A DNA stretch of 64,000 nucleotides from Dugong dugon. Its lineage: Eukaryota; Chordata; Mammalia; Sirenia; Dugongidae. The stretch is from assembly GCA_030035585.1 (NCBI GenBank), contig CM057469.1, forward strand, positions 112,694,650 to 112,758,649, in the 5' to 3' direction. Each line of letters opens with the position of its first letter. The stretch's first letter is position 1. Position numbers and translations under genes: made by a program. Under the pieces are notes generated by a model. That model worked only from the letters and a program-made list of their open reading frames with translations. It made no database searches and had not been told where the DNA came from. Below are positions 32,815 through 44,694 of the stretch, piece by piece.

Positions 32815-33700
32815 GGCTTAGATGGGTTGTAATGTCAACCAAGCAGACCAAGTCTGATCCAGTTTTGACTGGCCAACTGAGGCTAGAGATTTCCTTTGGA
32901 TGATAAAACCAAGTAAATTTCTTTCAACAGTTAAAGAAAAAAAGAAAATCTCTTTGGCTTCATTTCATCAGTAAGCTAGCTGCCTTCAAGTAGTACAGAA
33001 TCTAATTTATCAAGCCAAGCACTGAACTGTCTGTGATTCAGACAGTTCATGTGGTAAGACTCCCTCCACAACAGGTTTCATTTTTAACTTTTAGCACAAA
33101 GATCTCCCTGGTGAATGATGCAATGATCAGGCTTATGTCCTATACCCTAGGGACATGTTGCTACCTTGAATTAAAATATTATAGCGTTGGTCAATATAGG
33201 ACTACTATCTGTGGTCTTGACTATTAATTGTGAATAGTCCAACATAAACATAGTCCCAACACACAAAAACAAGTCATTTCCTGATGTTATTCCTATCATG
33301 GGCACCCTGCCCAAAAGTCTTCCCGTCACATCAAAATTCTCTTTGACATTATGAATAAATATAGCTAACTGGATGGTATTATTTATATCTGTACTCTCAT
33401 TAGCTGCAATAGAATATACCACAAAAGACTTAACTTTTTCCATGCAATGCATCCCGTAAATTCTCAGCCAAGTCCACAATACATTGAACTATGATATTTC
33501 TGGTTAGACGTATTTTTGGAATTGATTATTTCTGCTTGATACACATAATTTCTGATGCACCCAGTAGACAGTTTTTTTTTCCCCCTTTTAATAAGCTCAC
33601 CACCTGCAAAAGGTTTTGAAGCCTGAGGAATATTTTCACTTAATACGTAATGGCGTTGCACTGCAGCAATGCTTATTTTATTCACATTTAGAAAGTTTAG
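32815..33700 (-). pseudogene. hAT-family transposase remnant (Charlie/ZBED5-FAM200-like)
   Basis: On the minus strand a broken protein can be followed across frames. An N-terminal block with QASKPFAGGEL lies around 33600; then the catalytic-core start SIAANESTDINNTIQLAIF (33420-33360), corresponding to the 'ALDESTD...QLAIF' motif of hAT transposases; VPMIGITSGNDLF; further down CIIHQGDLCAKS (around 33125-33090), LNHRQFSAWL (33046-33017), and DLVCLVDITTHL near 32850-32815. The first Asp of the DEST motif is Asn here. Stops and frameshifts separate the blocks (for example near 33470 and 33180). Similar proteins have been domesticated in mammals (ZBED5, FAM200, GTF2IRD2), but this copy is clearly dead. 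Confidence 0.75.
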
Positions 33701-34039
33701 AAATTTTAGTCCTTTCTTTGAAGTTAAATTATCTTTTCTACATAGTGATTATAGTTCTTATTATGGTTAATTTTATAATAGTGCATTTAGTCATATTCTT
33801 CTGATACTTTCTTTGCATAGTGAGCATATATCGTATTCACATTTTTCTTGACACATGTTCCCATTGGTTTGTTTCTCCCACCTCATTTTAGATAGTAGCG
33901 TGATTGTCAAGAAAAGCTGTTTATTCTAAGAAATCAACAGAACCAGCAGCATCATGATGAATAGCCACTTAATTCTGGCCTCAGTTTTAGCTACATCAGG
34001 GAGTAGTGGGGACTGTGGCAAACTAGATCTGGAATTCCC

Positions 34040-34700
34040 ACATAAAGGGATTACAAGCATAATTATAACTAGGCAATTTTACCTGGTTATCTTTTAGTTA
34101 CTGATTTCTTGGTTATATGCATTTTGGACAGACAATGTGTTCTATATGCTATCAATCCTTTAAAACTTAATGAGACATATATATGATCCAGTATTTGGAA
34201 AACTTATGTAAGTGTTCCACATGCGCTTCAAAATAATGTGTATTCTGCAGGTATGAGGTGCAATATTCTAAGTAAGCCTGTAAATTAAACTTGCTAATTT
34301 TGTTGCACAAATTTCCAGTGCTTTAAGGTCACTAGAGGGTTGCTAAGAGTCAGAATGGACTTGATAGCACTGGGTTTGGTTTGGGTTTACTGACTCTTGT
34401 TTGCTTGATCTATCGATTACAGAGTGACATGTTAAAATCTCCCATTTCGATGTGAATTTGTCTATTTCTGCTTGTGGTTCTGTCAGCTGTTGATATATAG
34501 TTTACGTGTTGATGCTGTGCTATTAGGTACATCTATGAGTTTAGAACTGATGAAGCAAATATTTTATCATACTTTTTTTGTCTCTTGTAATATTTTTTAC
34601 CTAAAGCTGTATTTGTCATTAATATACCTATGTCAAATTGTTTTGATTGATATTTGCCAGATATGTTCTCTACTTTCAACATTTCTGTGACTTCATCCAT
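34040..34700 (-). mobile_element. Old L1 fragment, antisense to ORF2
   Basis: Matches the reverse strand of the L1 endonuclease/RT region: 'aatgtgtattctgcaggtatg', 'gtctatttctgcttgtggtt', 'tgttgatatatagttt'. A SINE tail at 34336-34390 interrupts it. Confidence 0.65.
34336..34390 (+). mobile_element. AfroSINE tail fragment
   Basis: AGGGTTGCTAAGAGTCAGAA then TTGATAGCACTGGGTTTGGT: the 3' end of an AfroSINE only. Confidence 0.7.
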
Positions 34701-34728
34701 TAGACAAATCCCTTGTAAATGGTAGATA

Positions 34729-35209
34729 GTACAATTGTCCCTTGGTATCCATGGGGGATTTTTTCCAGGACCCTCACAGATACCAAAATTAGTGGATGCT
34801 CAAGTCCCTTATGTAAAATGTGTAGTATTTGCATATAACCAGCTCGCATCCTGCCGTCCATTTTAAATCATCTCTAGAGTACTTACATTAACTAATACAA
34901 TGTGAATGCTATGTAAATAGTTATTATACTGTGTTGTTTAGGGAATAATGACAAGAGGTGAGGTGAACAATGCTCCAACAATGAGTGCTGGAGAGAGACT
35001 GAGGATCTGTGAAATGGCGGGAGGCTACAGTAGGTGGATGCCTACACATCACTTCATTTGCGTGCATTTGGTGTAGTTCTGGGTGTGCAGCAAATTCAAA
35101 TTCTGGTTTTTGGAATTTTCTTCCTTTCCCCTGAATATTTCAGTCTGCGGTTAGTTGAATCCGTGGATGCAGAACCTGCAGATACCGAATGCTGAATGTA
35201 TACCACTGT
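34729..35209 (+). mobile_element. Tigger-type (MER2-like) DNA transposon
   Basis: Starts ACAATTGTCCCTTGGTATCC and ends GAATGTATACCACTGTA, with the internal inverted partner 'tgcagataccgaatgctgaa'. The middle block 'tgtaaatagttattatactg' is a recognisable MER2 phrase. It is flanked by TA-rich sequence as expected for mariner-type elements. Confidence 0.8.
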
Positions 35210-35329
35210 ATAAAACCTGGATATGTGAAAACCTGGTGTTCGCTGCTGGCACCAAGAATTTATGTTGCCATTTGATATCGCTTTATAATGAAGAATTTGG
35301 GATTGTACATGCCCTCTCTTTCTCCTTTT

Positions 35330-35995
35330 GATTTTGAAGTAATTTCGAAGTCACAGAAAAGTTGTAAGAACAGTTGAGCACTTGTGTGCTCTTCACTAAG
35401 ATTCCTTCATCGTTAGCATTTATTCCTTTCTTTCTGTCCATCTGTCTGTCTCTCTATTGCTCCCTATGTCTTCTGTACTATTTAAGAATAAGTTTTGAAC
35501 ATGATGCCTTATTTCCTTTAAATAGTTCAGTACATAATTTCCTCAAACAAGGACACTCTCCTGCATAACCATAGTATACCTATCATTTTTAGGAGATTAA
35601 CACTGGTATAACACGCCCACCTTACCCTCAAACTTCATTCAATTACTTTTTGATTATCCCAGTGATATAATTTATAGCAAAAAGGTAAACAAAGAATCAA
35701 TCAAAAAAAAAAAAATACTGTTTCTCTTTTCTCTTTCCTTTCTGGACGAGCATTCATTTTGGGATCATGTATTAAATTTAGTTAAGTCTCTTCAGTCTCC
35801 TTCAGTCTTCAACAATTCCTAAGTCCTTCCTTGTCTTTCCTGACAATATATTTGAAGAGTAGAGACCAGTTACTTTGTGGAATGTCCTTCCATGCATATT
35901 TGTTGCATATTTCTTCATCATTTGATTCAGGTTGTGCATTTTTTGCAGAACTATCAAACTTGATACTCTATTCAACACAATGTTAATTTGCCCCG
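35330..35995 (-). mobile_element. Old L1M 3' region
   Basis: Characteristic phrases of L1M 3'UTR in reverse: 'agtcacagaaaagttgtaag', 'acaaggacactctcctgcat', 'attcaggttgtgcatttttt'. An A12 run interrupts it at 35703-35715. Confidence 0.6.
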
Positions 35996-37739
35996 TTACT
36001 GTTGATGTTAATTTTCATCACTTAGTTAAAAAAAGTTAACTGATGTAGGCCAGGTATCTTCACAATAAAGTTATTTACAAATTATTTTTGCCTATTAATA
36101 ATTAAGTATCATCATTAACACATATTTCTTGGACGTATCCTGTTCCTTATGAAAATATCTTGTTCCTCATCAAACTTTCACCCACTGGTCTTAACAGCCA
36201 TTTATGATTCTTCTTGTTAATTTATTATTTATTTAAGGGTGGGGAGTAGTAATAAAGTTAAACAGTTAGAGTCCAAATGAACTTCTCATTTTTCTCTTTA
36301 GAAAATGGATGGGCTAAGAGTTTAATGTTGTTCTCTAGGATATGGCTTTAGCCTGGGGAACTCCGGCTTTTGGAGTCACTTTGGTTGTTCCTTAACTATA
36401 CCCCACTTTGGAGCTACTGAATCAGAATCCCTAGAGGGAGGGGAATGGGAACCTTCATTTTTAACAAGTTCCCAGGTGATTCCTAAATATAGAGGCCCAC
36501 TCAAATCAGAGGGTCAAGTGACCATCAGTTTAAGGAGTTGCCTGATTGCAAATTGTGGACAAAGGATATTGAAGTTGCATTGAATTACTGAGTGTAATGG
36601 GTTATAAACATTACATCAGACATGCTATTGAGACAGGATGAATTTATTCAGTTTAGAATGCTCACATTCTTCCCAAAAATAGATGAATGTGCAGCAAACC
36701 ATTTAAGCAGAAGGCTGTTCTGCTCTACATAATCCAACAAGTGGAGTGGAAAGAAAGATACCTTTCTCTGTAGTTCTAGGGTCTCCACCCACAGTCAAAA
36801 CTTCATTTTTCTTTTATTTTGCTTAGTGAATATCAAAGCACAGAGAATTTCAGCCCTATCTAGTTTATTACAAGCTTCCATCTTCAGCTTCTTATTTCTT
36901 CTGCTTTGTAGTAGCTAACACACTATTATCCATTCAGTTGCTAGGTTCATTGTCTCTTCAAAGCCTCTGCTGCTGTGAATCATGAAATAAAATTCTATCT
37001 TTGTGTATAACACCTTTTTAGTGCTGTTTTACCTTGGAAAATATATCTTAACCACAGTCCCAGGTCTGTTACACCTGGCCACTTTTATTACAGTTGCTGG
37101 TATGAATTGACATCCCATGAACTTTTCACAACTATAGTTCTATTGCAAATCTCCCCCAATTGCCGTAACTTTGCCCAAGTGGATTTATTAAGTGCTCTTT
37201 AATCAACTCAAACCTAAATCTCGTGAGTAAAATGCAGTCTGGGCTCCTTCAGTTAATATTATGCCTTTTCTATCTAGGTTTGTTTTTTTGAGGTTTAACC
37301 ATAGGGTATTTCTTTGCAAGGAAAGTGCCTAAAAAGCAAAAGCAAAAAAAAAAAAAAAAAAGGCACTCACAGTTTTTCCTGATTTTAGACAGATTAGCAT
37401 TATTATTTTTAGGTCCTACTTCTGTAATATGGCAGACCCATAGTTTAGGATTATTTTTCATTTGAAGACTATTCTCCACAATTCTGAATAGACATATTGT
37501 CATCTTAAATCAAAACTTATAAAGGATGGAAGTGTAAGGAGAATTTCCTTAGAATTCGAAGAAAAGAATTTTAAGCACAGAAAAAAAGCTGCCATTTCCT
37601 GAATTTGGACCAAGGAACAGGTTGATGAAACAGATAGAAAAAGCAAATTTGTTTAAAAAAGTTTTATATTAAACCAACAGTTTATCAGTACATTCACTGG
37701 TTAGCATTTATTAGTTTACCTACTGTAAATCAGAAGCGG
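35996..37739. other. Mostly unrecognised; one MER5-like fossil inside
   Basis: Apart from the MER5-like piece at 36405-36520 and A-runs (37345-37362), I see nothing to annotate. Confidence 0.35.
36405..36520 (+). mobile_element. MER5A-like hAT fossil
   Basis: The phrases GCTACTGAATCAGAATCCCT and TTTAACAAGTTCCCAGGTGA correspond to the right part of MER5A. Only a fragment; no inverted repeats visible. Confidence 0.7.
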
Positions 37740-37885
37740 TGACCTTACATACACGTCATGTCATCTTGACCCAGTTGATTGTACAGATGAAATTGATAAC
37801 CTGGGAAGCTAAGTAAATTCCCTTAATATTTAAAAACAGTCACTTCAATCTAACTCTAAAATCATGCCTATTCTGTGATCCTGCT
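37740..37885 (+). repeat. MIR-like fragment (weak)
   Basis: 'acagatgaaattgataacct' followed by 'gctaagtaaattccctt' resembles the MIR core. Weak match. Confidence 0.35.
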
Positions 37886-38125
37886 CATTACGATTTGTAT
37901 CATGTTAGGTACAGAAATGACGGTTCTTGGTGAAGCCAAAGCCAAATATTAGTGTAGATGTCATGCTCTCAGCTATCAGGTAAAAGCAAGAGAAAATGTA
38001 AATTAGCTGATTAAAAAAACCACAAAAACTTACTGCTAAATTTGAAAACAAAAACAAAATTCTTTCCAAAGAAAATATTTTCCATTTCTTGTGCAGGAGA
38101 TTGTGATGAGAAAACTACATTTTTT

Positions 38126-38212
38126 AGGATTTGTGAGCTATAGAGTCACTATGAGTTAGAATTGACTCAAAGGCGATGTGTTTGGGGTTTTTTTTTTTTT
38201 TTTTTTTTTTGG
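38126..38212 (+). mobile_element. AfroSINE tail fragment with long T-run
   Basis: GAGCTATAGAGTCACTATGA then TTGACTCAAAGGC and T22; 5'-truncated. Confidence 0.75.
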
Positions 38213-38349
38213 ATGAGCTTAAAAACTCAATATGCTTTGAGTTATAGTGGCAAATTATCGGTTTTCTTCTTACTTTGATGATGTTAGCTAAACCAAATTA
38301 ATAAAGTAGAATGGTTTTAAATGTTCTAATATTGTTTCATTACTAAAAA

Positions 38350-38490
38350 AGACAAACAAGCTGCTGCTCTGGAGTTGATGCCTACTCATAGCAACCCTAT
38401 AGGACAGAATAGTACTGCCCCCATAGAGTTTCCAAGGAGCGGCTGTGGATTCGAACTGCTAACTTTTTGGTTAGCAGCCACAGTTTCATT
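38350..38490 (-). mobile_element. AfroSINE, type A short form, head truncated
   Basis: Tail at the left (AACAAGCTGCTGCTCTGGAG), short-form junction TTTCCAAGGAGCGGCTG, and TTTTTGGTTAGCAGCC; the last 30 bases of the head are lost. Confidence 0.82.
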
Positions 38491-38529
38491 GCTAGCAATC
38501 TGTGAATATCGGCATTATGCATGACCAAG

Positions 38530-39058
38530 TGTTACGGATTGAATTGTGTCAACAATGTATGTCAACTTGGCTAATCCATAATTCCCAGTATTGTGTGATT
38601 GTTCACCATTTTGTCATCTGATATGATTTTCTCATGTGTTGTAAATCCTACCTCTACCACGAAGCCCCGGTGTGCAGTGGTTAAGAGCCCCGCTGCTAAC
38701 CAAAAGGTTGGCACTTCGAATCCACCAGCTGCTCCTTGGAAACCATATGGGGGCAGGTCTACTCTGTACTATAGGGTCGCTATGAATAGGCATCTATTTG
38801 ATGGCAACAGGTTTGAGTTTTTTTGGTTTTCTGATGTTAATGAGGTGGGATTAGTGGCAGTTATGTTAATGAGGCAGTACTCATTAGGTTGTACCTTCAG
38901 TCAATCTCTTTTGAGATATAAAAATGAGAAAGCCTTCCCCTGGAGCTGGCACCCTGATCAGACTTCCAGCCTTCTAGACTGTGAGAGAATAAATTTTTCT
39001 TTGTTAAAGCCATTCGCTTGTGGTATTTCTGTTATAGCAGCACTAGATGACTAAGACA
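38530..39058 (+). mobile_element. ERVL/MaLR-like solo LTR, interrupted by a SINE
   Basis: TGTTACGGATTGAATTGTGT at the start and GATGACTAAGACA at the end, with AATAAA near 38989. It shares start, 'tttgagatataaaa' block and end with the LTR at 44873-45399, so it belongs to the same family. No flanking duplication is visible. A SINE sits at 38660-38830. Confidence 0.72.
38660..38830 (+). mobile_element. AfroSINE, type A short form
   Basis: Head GAAGCCCCGGTGTGCAGTGG, B-box-like CTTCGAATCC, short-form junction, tail GTCGCTATGAATAGGCATCT. It lies inside the LTR. Confidence 0.9.
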
Positions 39059-39092
39059 ACATTCATATGTGTGCCTATTACTTATGAACCAA

Positions 39093-39205
39093 GGTATCTG
39101 TTCTTCCTTTCCTTTCTGTTCCCTTCTTTTCCTTTCTCTCTTCTCCTCTACCTCTTTCCTTCTCTCTCCTTCCCTTTTCTTCTTGTTTCTTCTCTCACTC
39201 TGCAT
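39093..39205. repeat. Polypyrimidine tract
   Basis: CTTTCC/CTCTTC-rich, almost free of purines. Confidence 0.8.
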
Positions 39206-40257
39206 TATATTTCTTTTCTCAATCATCACTTAGAAATCAATACCCATTTATATTCAATACATGCTATACCCACTCCCATTCTCTCACCTCCTTGTAAGAT
39301 GCATATGTATTTAGTCACTTTGCCAGGCCTTGACAAATTAAAAACTTTATGTTTCCAATTTCACCAAAAATCCTAATTCACTTGACACTGAATTTAATAA
39401 CAACACCAGAACATTGCAAGATAAACATAATTTCATTTTAAAATCGCCTTTTACTTTGAGGATTTAAGGCCTTTTAAACAGAATTAATTTGTGTTATTGA
39501 GAAAGGAGTTATAATATAAAATAAAACATCCATTTCTAGTTGTTCATTCTTGTATTTAAATTTTTATAACAAGCATTTTTCAAGATTGTGAAAGTAATTT
39601 AAATAAATTGTGTACTACTTGAAATTATGGAAAAGCTTATTGAATAAAATAAAAATTATCTGCTATCCCAAGAAAGAGAAAAACACACTCTTAGCTAAGG
39701 TTTATTTTCTTCTTCTAGCTAATTTTCAGGGACTCCTAGAGTTGTCAGCCAAAAAATAAAGGGCAGCATCAGTAGATCCCATCCAAATCCAACTGGATCA
39801 GGTCTCCTGTTACTGCTTTCGTAGTTCTCTCTGCTTCTCATTCATAGCACAAGGACACTGTAGGTGTAGCAAATTTGTTTATTCTATGTCTCCACCTGAG
39901 GCACTGACTCTGTCTTCTTTGTTTACTATCATGGCCGCATATTATAGCAAAATAAAAAATAAGTGTAAGTTACAAAATTTTATATTACACTGTATTGGTT
40001 TTATAATCTATTTAAAAATTAATATATTATGAACATTTTTTCTTGTTATTAAAATTTTTCTGAAGCTATAAATATTTTATTTATCTATAGATACAGAGGT
40101 TTTCCATTTTAAGTAGTCAAATGCATTAATCTTTTCCTTGATGTATTCTACCCACATGACTACGAATGAGAAGGATCTATACATGTGTTAACCAACATTG
40201 TTCCCAATATTTTACAAGTTGTTGTTTACATTTAAAATTTTAACTCTCCTAAAGGTG
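39206..40257. other. No recognised feature
   Basis: AT-rich sequence; nothing supported. Confidence 0.35.
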
Positions 40258-40452
40258 TTTTTTTTTTAATTTATCTTATGAAAACATAGAAAAATAGTAT
40301 AATGAGCCCTCTTGTACATACAATTCACAGTTACAAATCCTGGTCAATTTTCTTTCGTCTATGTCCTCCATTTACTCTCCATCATTGATTATTTTAATGT
40401 GGACGTCATCTTATTCATCTGTAAATATTTACATGGGCATGTATAAAAGATA

Positions 40453-40600
40453 AACTCATTGCTGTCAAGTCCATTCCAACTCATAGCGACCATATAGGAC
40501 AGAGTAGAACTGCCCCATAGGGCTTCCAAGGAGCAGCGGGTGGATTTGAACTGCCGACATTTTGGTTAGCAGCCTAACAATCACTACACCACCAGGGCTC
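40453..40600 (-). mobile_element. AfroSINE, type A short form
   Basis: Tail at 40453 (AACTCATTGCTGTCAAGTCC), short-form junction GGCTTCCAAGGAGCAGCGGG, head TACACCACCAGGGCTC at 40600. A tRNA-Pro-like sequence begins 6 bases upstream of the head. Confidence 0.92.
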
Positions 40601-40605
40601 TAAAT

Positions 40606-40672
40606 GTAGGGGATTTGAACCCGGGACCTCTTGCACCCTAAGCACGAATCATACCCCTAGACCAACGAGGTG
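40606..40672 (-). pseudogene. tRNA-Pro(AGG)-like pseudogene joined to a SINE head
   Basis: On the minus strand: D arm CGTTGGTCTAGGGGTATGAT, anticodon loop CTTAGGGTG with the AGG anticodon, T arm GGTCCCGGGTTCAAATCC. These match mammalian tRNA-Pro almost base for base. The anticodon stem has one mismatched pair and the 3' acceptor strand is replaced by CCTACATTT, so the acceptor stem cannot form. A tRNA-derived sequence, not a working tRNA gene. Confidence 0.85.
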
Positions 40673-40712
40673 ACTATAGGGTCACTATGAGTCAGAATTG
40701 ACTAGACGGTAT
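40673..40712 (+). mobile_element. AfroSINE/RTE tail fragment, opposite orientation
   Basis: ACTATAGGGTCACTATGAGT then CAGAATTGACTAGACGG; it abuts the tRNA-Pro-like sequence head-to-head with the SINE on its other side. Confidence 0.75.
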
Positions 40713-40999
40713 GGTACAGTACTCTTTAACACCAACCATTAAGTTCACTTATACACTTAGTACGTATTTTCTGACGTACATAAAAGATAAGGGCCCTTTA
40801 AAATAATATAACCACAATACTATGCCAAATCAAAAACAAGGAACACTTATTCTTCATAGTATTTATTTTTTATGTAACGAATGAAGCAGGGATCTCTATC
40901 ATTTCCCCCCTGGAATCTTAGCAGCTGTCTCATTGCCAATTACCGAATGACCCACCCCTTCAAGTTTAGATTTATCTTTCTCTTTGGGGAGTCCTCAGC

Positions 41000-41500
41000 A
41001 AACAGGACCACCTTTCTTTGTCCTTTTTTCTCTTTGGCCTGAGTTCAGGCATTTGGCTTGTCTTGCTTCACTGCCTTCTTCCTGCTGCTTCCTGCTGTCT
41101 TTCTGTTGGCAGGAGCAGTGTTTAGGAAATCTGGGGCCTTTGAACATCTTTTGAATGCTGTTAATAAGCTGTTGCTGACTTCATGCAATGTGAAGTTGAA
41201 TTCTAAGTCTGTCCGCTTCCTCCTGTACCATGACCAACACTCTTCCCAACACATGACCTTCCAGTTCAGGAGCCTTTAGGTGGGATCTTCCAGAATTTTC
41301 TCGACAGCTTCCTACTATACTGCACAGCTTTCTCAGGAGGAGGAAATACAGAATGTACTTCACTGATTTTCTTCCATCAGCTTCACGTACACTTCAACAT
41401 AAATTCTTTAGAGTTTCCTGTTTGAAGCTGCACTTTTCCTTCACTTCTATCGCAAATGCAGCCTCTTCCCTTTTTAAATATTCTGTTGGCCGTTATCCTG
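41000..41500 (-). pseudogene. Possible processed pseudogene, identity unknown
   Basis: The minus strand gives overlapping, protein-like fragments in shifting frames: KAPELEGHVLGRVLVMVQEE (41280-41220) joined by an apparent frameshift to NSLLTAFKRCSKAPDFLN and a Lys/Arg-rich end SSRKKAVKQDKPNA (41255-41045). Further upstream another Lys/Glu-rich block is readable. The pattern suggests a decayed nucleolar-type or other basic protein, but I do not recognise it; no poly-A tail seen. It could also be chance. Confidence 0.35.
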
Positions 41501-43107
41501 GAGGAGGGGAGTCAGACACTGTTGTAGAAAAAACTTGAATGCTGTTTCAAGTCAAAACAGAGAGGCTTATTCAAGGTTTAAAACAATTGTAATTGGGGAA
41601 CTACGTAGCCCATTGAAAATAGAACCAGGTAGTCCCGGGGCAGTTTTGTTATACAAGTATTCTTATGGGATAAAAAGAAGAACAAACCATACACAGGGCC
41701 ATTACGGGGAAATCAATGAATATTGTAATAATCACACTCTGATTGATTACTGATTGTAAATAGTATAGTTAGTGATTACAGATATTTTCACAGGATGCTT
41801 AGATCATGGACACAAGATACTTACATGTATTTTCTTTGCCAATCTTGCAAAAATGTCTTGTTTGCAGCAGTACCCAGACAGCACCCTTCCTGAGCATGAG
41901 TATTTTGAGGGGTGCAGATGGTCACTTGGTTAAGACCCCTCAGGACATATGGTTTCACATCCTGGTTTTGACCACCGAGGAAAACCATGTTTTTCTCAAA
42001 AAAAGACATAGCTGTTGGTCTAGCTTGGAACCCCTGGGATAGCTCTGTGCATCTGTGCCTTCATCTTTCCAACACTAGCGTGTCACTGGAGTCTCAGTTC
42101 ATCTTTGTAAATTGCATTTTCATTTGTTTTCTGTAGCTTAGCTCTCTAGCATCTGCCATTTAGATGAGTGTGGGGAAGGTAAAGTCAGCTCTGTTAGTTT
42201 CCTCTTATAAAGTGTATTGTTGTCACTGGGTTTTAGTAAAGATTAAATGAGATACCATTCATCTTGTGGATGATGCAGATTGTAAATGCAAGTGCATCAT
42301 GGTCTTCTCTTATGGGAATGAAAGTTTTGAGACATGACTTTGGATGCTAGGAGATGAGCCATTATAATGCCTGCTTATAAAACATGCTGATCTGATTTCT
42401 AGGCAGAATGGTAGAAAAGGCTCCCCTTTGCTGGAGTGTGAATAATTGCAAAGGAACACTCAGCTGTCAGAGGACACATTTGAGGGAGTACACTATATTT
42501 AGAATCTGAGTTTTCAAAAAATAAACAAAAAACACAACACTGCATGGCTTGACAGCCCATTATTGGTTTAAATGATATTCCTATTCCTGCCTTTGATCAG
42601 AGATTCAATGAGTTGTGGAGGGGGGTGCCAGAAATCTAGGGGGTAAGGAAAGCATAATTGTATTGTCTCAATTCACTCTCTAATTTAGGTAAACTCCCTG
42701 AATTCTTTAGAGGGAGATTAGCAGGTGTTAAGGATTAACATCTAAACCTCCTCCTAAGAGAAGAAAGTATCAAATGGCCACCAAGCCTGTATGTATGCTG
42801 CTTGGATTGATCTCTGTTCTCCTCTAGAGTCTCTGCCCAAATTTTAATTTTTGCCTGACCTTGTAGACACCTACTCTCAATTGGAAATCATTAAAGACAT
42901 CCTTGATCACTGCTTTCCAATATTCAGCCTTAGTTATGACACAATCTCATGTGTAGGGACTGTGTTAATGCCCTGTCAATTAACAAAGAAGAAACTGTAG
43001 ATAGAAAGGCAACTACCTTATGTTCCATTACTTGAATATTCTCATAGATGAAATCCTTTAAATGGGAAGATTATCCATTGAAGAGTTCCCTTAACTGGGC
43101 TGGGACT
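41501..43107. other. No supported gene; MIR-like bit at 42205-42290
   Basis: Several short open frames without domains. 'gtttcctcttataaag...gattaaatgagata' at 42205-42290 looks like inverted MIR. Confidence 0.35.
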
Positions 43108-44653
43108 TTCTGTTGTTGTTATTAGGTGCTGTTGAATCAGTTCCGACTCATAGTGACCGTAAGTACAACAGAACTAAACACTGTCCAGTCCTTCTCCATC
43201 CTCACAGTCTCTGCTATGTTTGAGCAAATCGTTGCAACCATTATGCTAATCCATCTCTTTGAGGGTCTTCCTCTTTTTCGATGACCATCTACTTTACAAG
43301 CATGATGTCCTTCTCCAGGGACTAGTCCCTTCTAGTAACATGTCCAAAGCACATGAGAGGAAGCCTCACCATTCTTGCTTTTAAGGAGCATTCTCTATAC
43401 TTCTTCCAAGACAGATTTGTTCATTCTTCTGGCAGTCTATGGTACATTCAATATTTTTTGCCAACAGCATAATTCAAAGGCATAAATTCTTCTTCAATCT
43501 TCCTTATTTATTGTCCAGATTTCTCATGCATATGAGGTGACTGAAAATATCATGGCTTGGGTCAGGCACACCTTAGTCCTCAAAGTGATATTTTTGCTTT
43601 TAAAGAGGTCTTTTGCAGCAGATTTTCCCAAGTCAATACGTCACTTGACTTCTTGAATGTTGCTTTGATGGGCATTGATCTTGGGTCCAAGTAAAATGAA
43701 ATCCTTGACAACTTCTATCTTTTCTCCGTTTATCATGATGTTGCTTATTAGTCCAGTTGTGAACATTTTTGTTTTCTTTATGTTGAGGTGTAATCCATAC
43801 TGAAGGCTATAGTTTTTGAACTTCATCAGTAAGTGCATCAAGTCCTCTTCTCTTTTAGTAAGCAAAGTTATGTCATCTGCATATTGCAGGCTGTTAATGA
43901 GTTTTCCATCAATCCTGATGCCACATTCTTCTTCATACAGTGCAGCTTCTCTGATTGTTTGCTCAGCATACAGATTGAATAAGTATGGTGAAAGGATACA
44001 ACCCCAATGCACACATTTCCTGATTTTAAACCACGTAGTATTCCCTGGCTCTGTTTGAACAACTGCTTCTTGGTCTATGTACAGGTTCCTCCGGAGCACA
44101 ATTAAGTGTTCTGGTATTCTCATTCTTCACAATGTTATACATAATTTGTTATGATCCACACAGCTGAAAGAATTTGCATAGTCAATGAAACACAGGTAAA
44201 TATTTTTCTTATATTCTCTACTTTCAGCCAAAATCCATCTGACATCAGCAATGATATCCCTAGTTCCATGTCCTCTTCTGAATTTGACTTGAATTTCTGG
44301 CAGTTCCCTGTTAATATACTGTTGCAACCATTTTTGAATATTCTTTAGCAAAATTTTACTTGTAGTTTTATACTAATGATGTTGTTATGTTAATGATGTT
44401 GTTTGATAATCGCCACATTCTGTTAGATCACCTTTCTTTGGAATGGGCACAAATATGGATCTCTTCCAGTGAGTTGGCCAGGTAGCTGCCTTCCAGATTT
44501 CTTGGGATAGACAAGTGAGCACTTCCAGCATTGCATCCATTTGTTGAAACATCTCAGCTGGTATTCTGTCAATTCCTGGAGACTTGTTTTTCCCAAATGC
44601 CTTCAGTGCAGCTTAGAATTCTTCCTTCAGTACCATTGATCCTAGATCATATG
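43108..44653 (-). mobile_element. RTE LINE, 5'-truncated, RT region
   Basis: The tail GTTGTTGTTATTAGGTGCTG is at the left. It carries a 160-codon open RT segment (44123-43641) with the catalytic YADD at 43883-43872 and LNIKKTK. Additional RT sequence continues to 44653 with stops. The segment ends within the region before the RT core. Confidence 0.88.
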
Positions 44654-44694
44654 TTCTCAACAGCTTTATGAGATAAGTACTATTATTCCCATGT
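44654..44694 (+). repeat. MIR fragment separating two RTE copies (probable)
   Basis: TTCTCAACAGCTTTATGAGA then TAAGTACTATTATTCCCAT matches the MIR centre. It is the only sequence between two same-orientation RTEs. Confidence 0.5.

Larger units (their letters stand above)
40258..40900 (-). mobile_element. Old L1M 3' end, split by a SINE/tRNA composite
   Basis: Starts with T10, then 'cttatgaaaacatagaaaaa', 'tagtataatgagccctcttg'. It is interrupted at about 40453 and resumes at about 40780 with AAAAGATAAGGGCCC. The 11 bases ATAAAAGATAA occur on both sides (40443-40453, 40780-40790). Confidence 0.6.
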
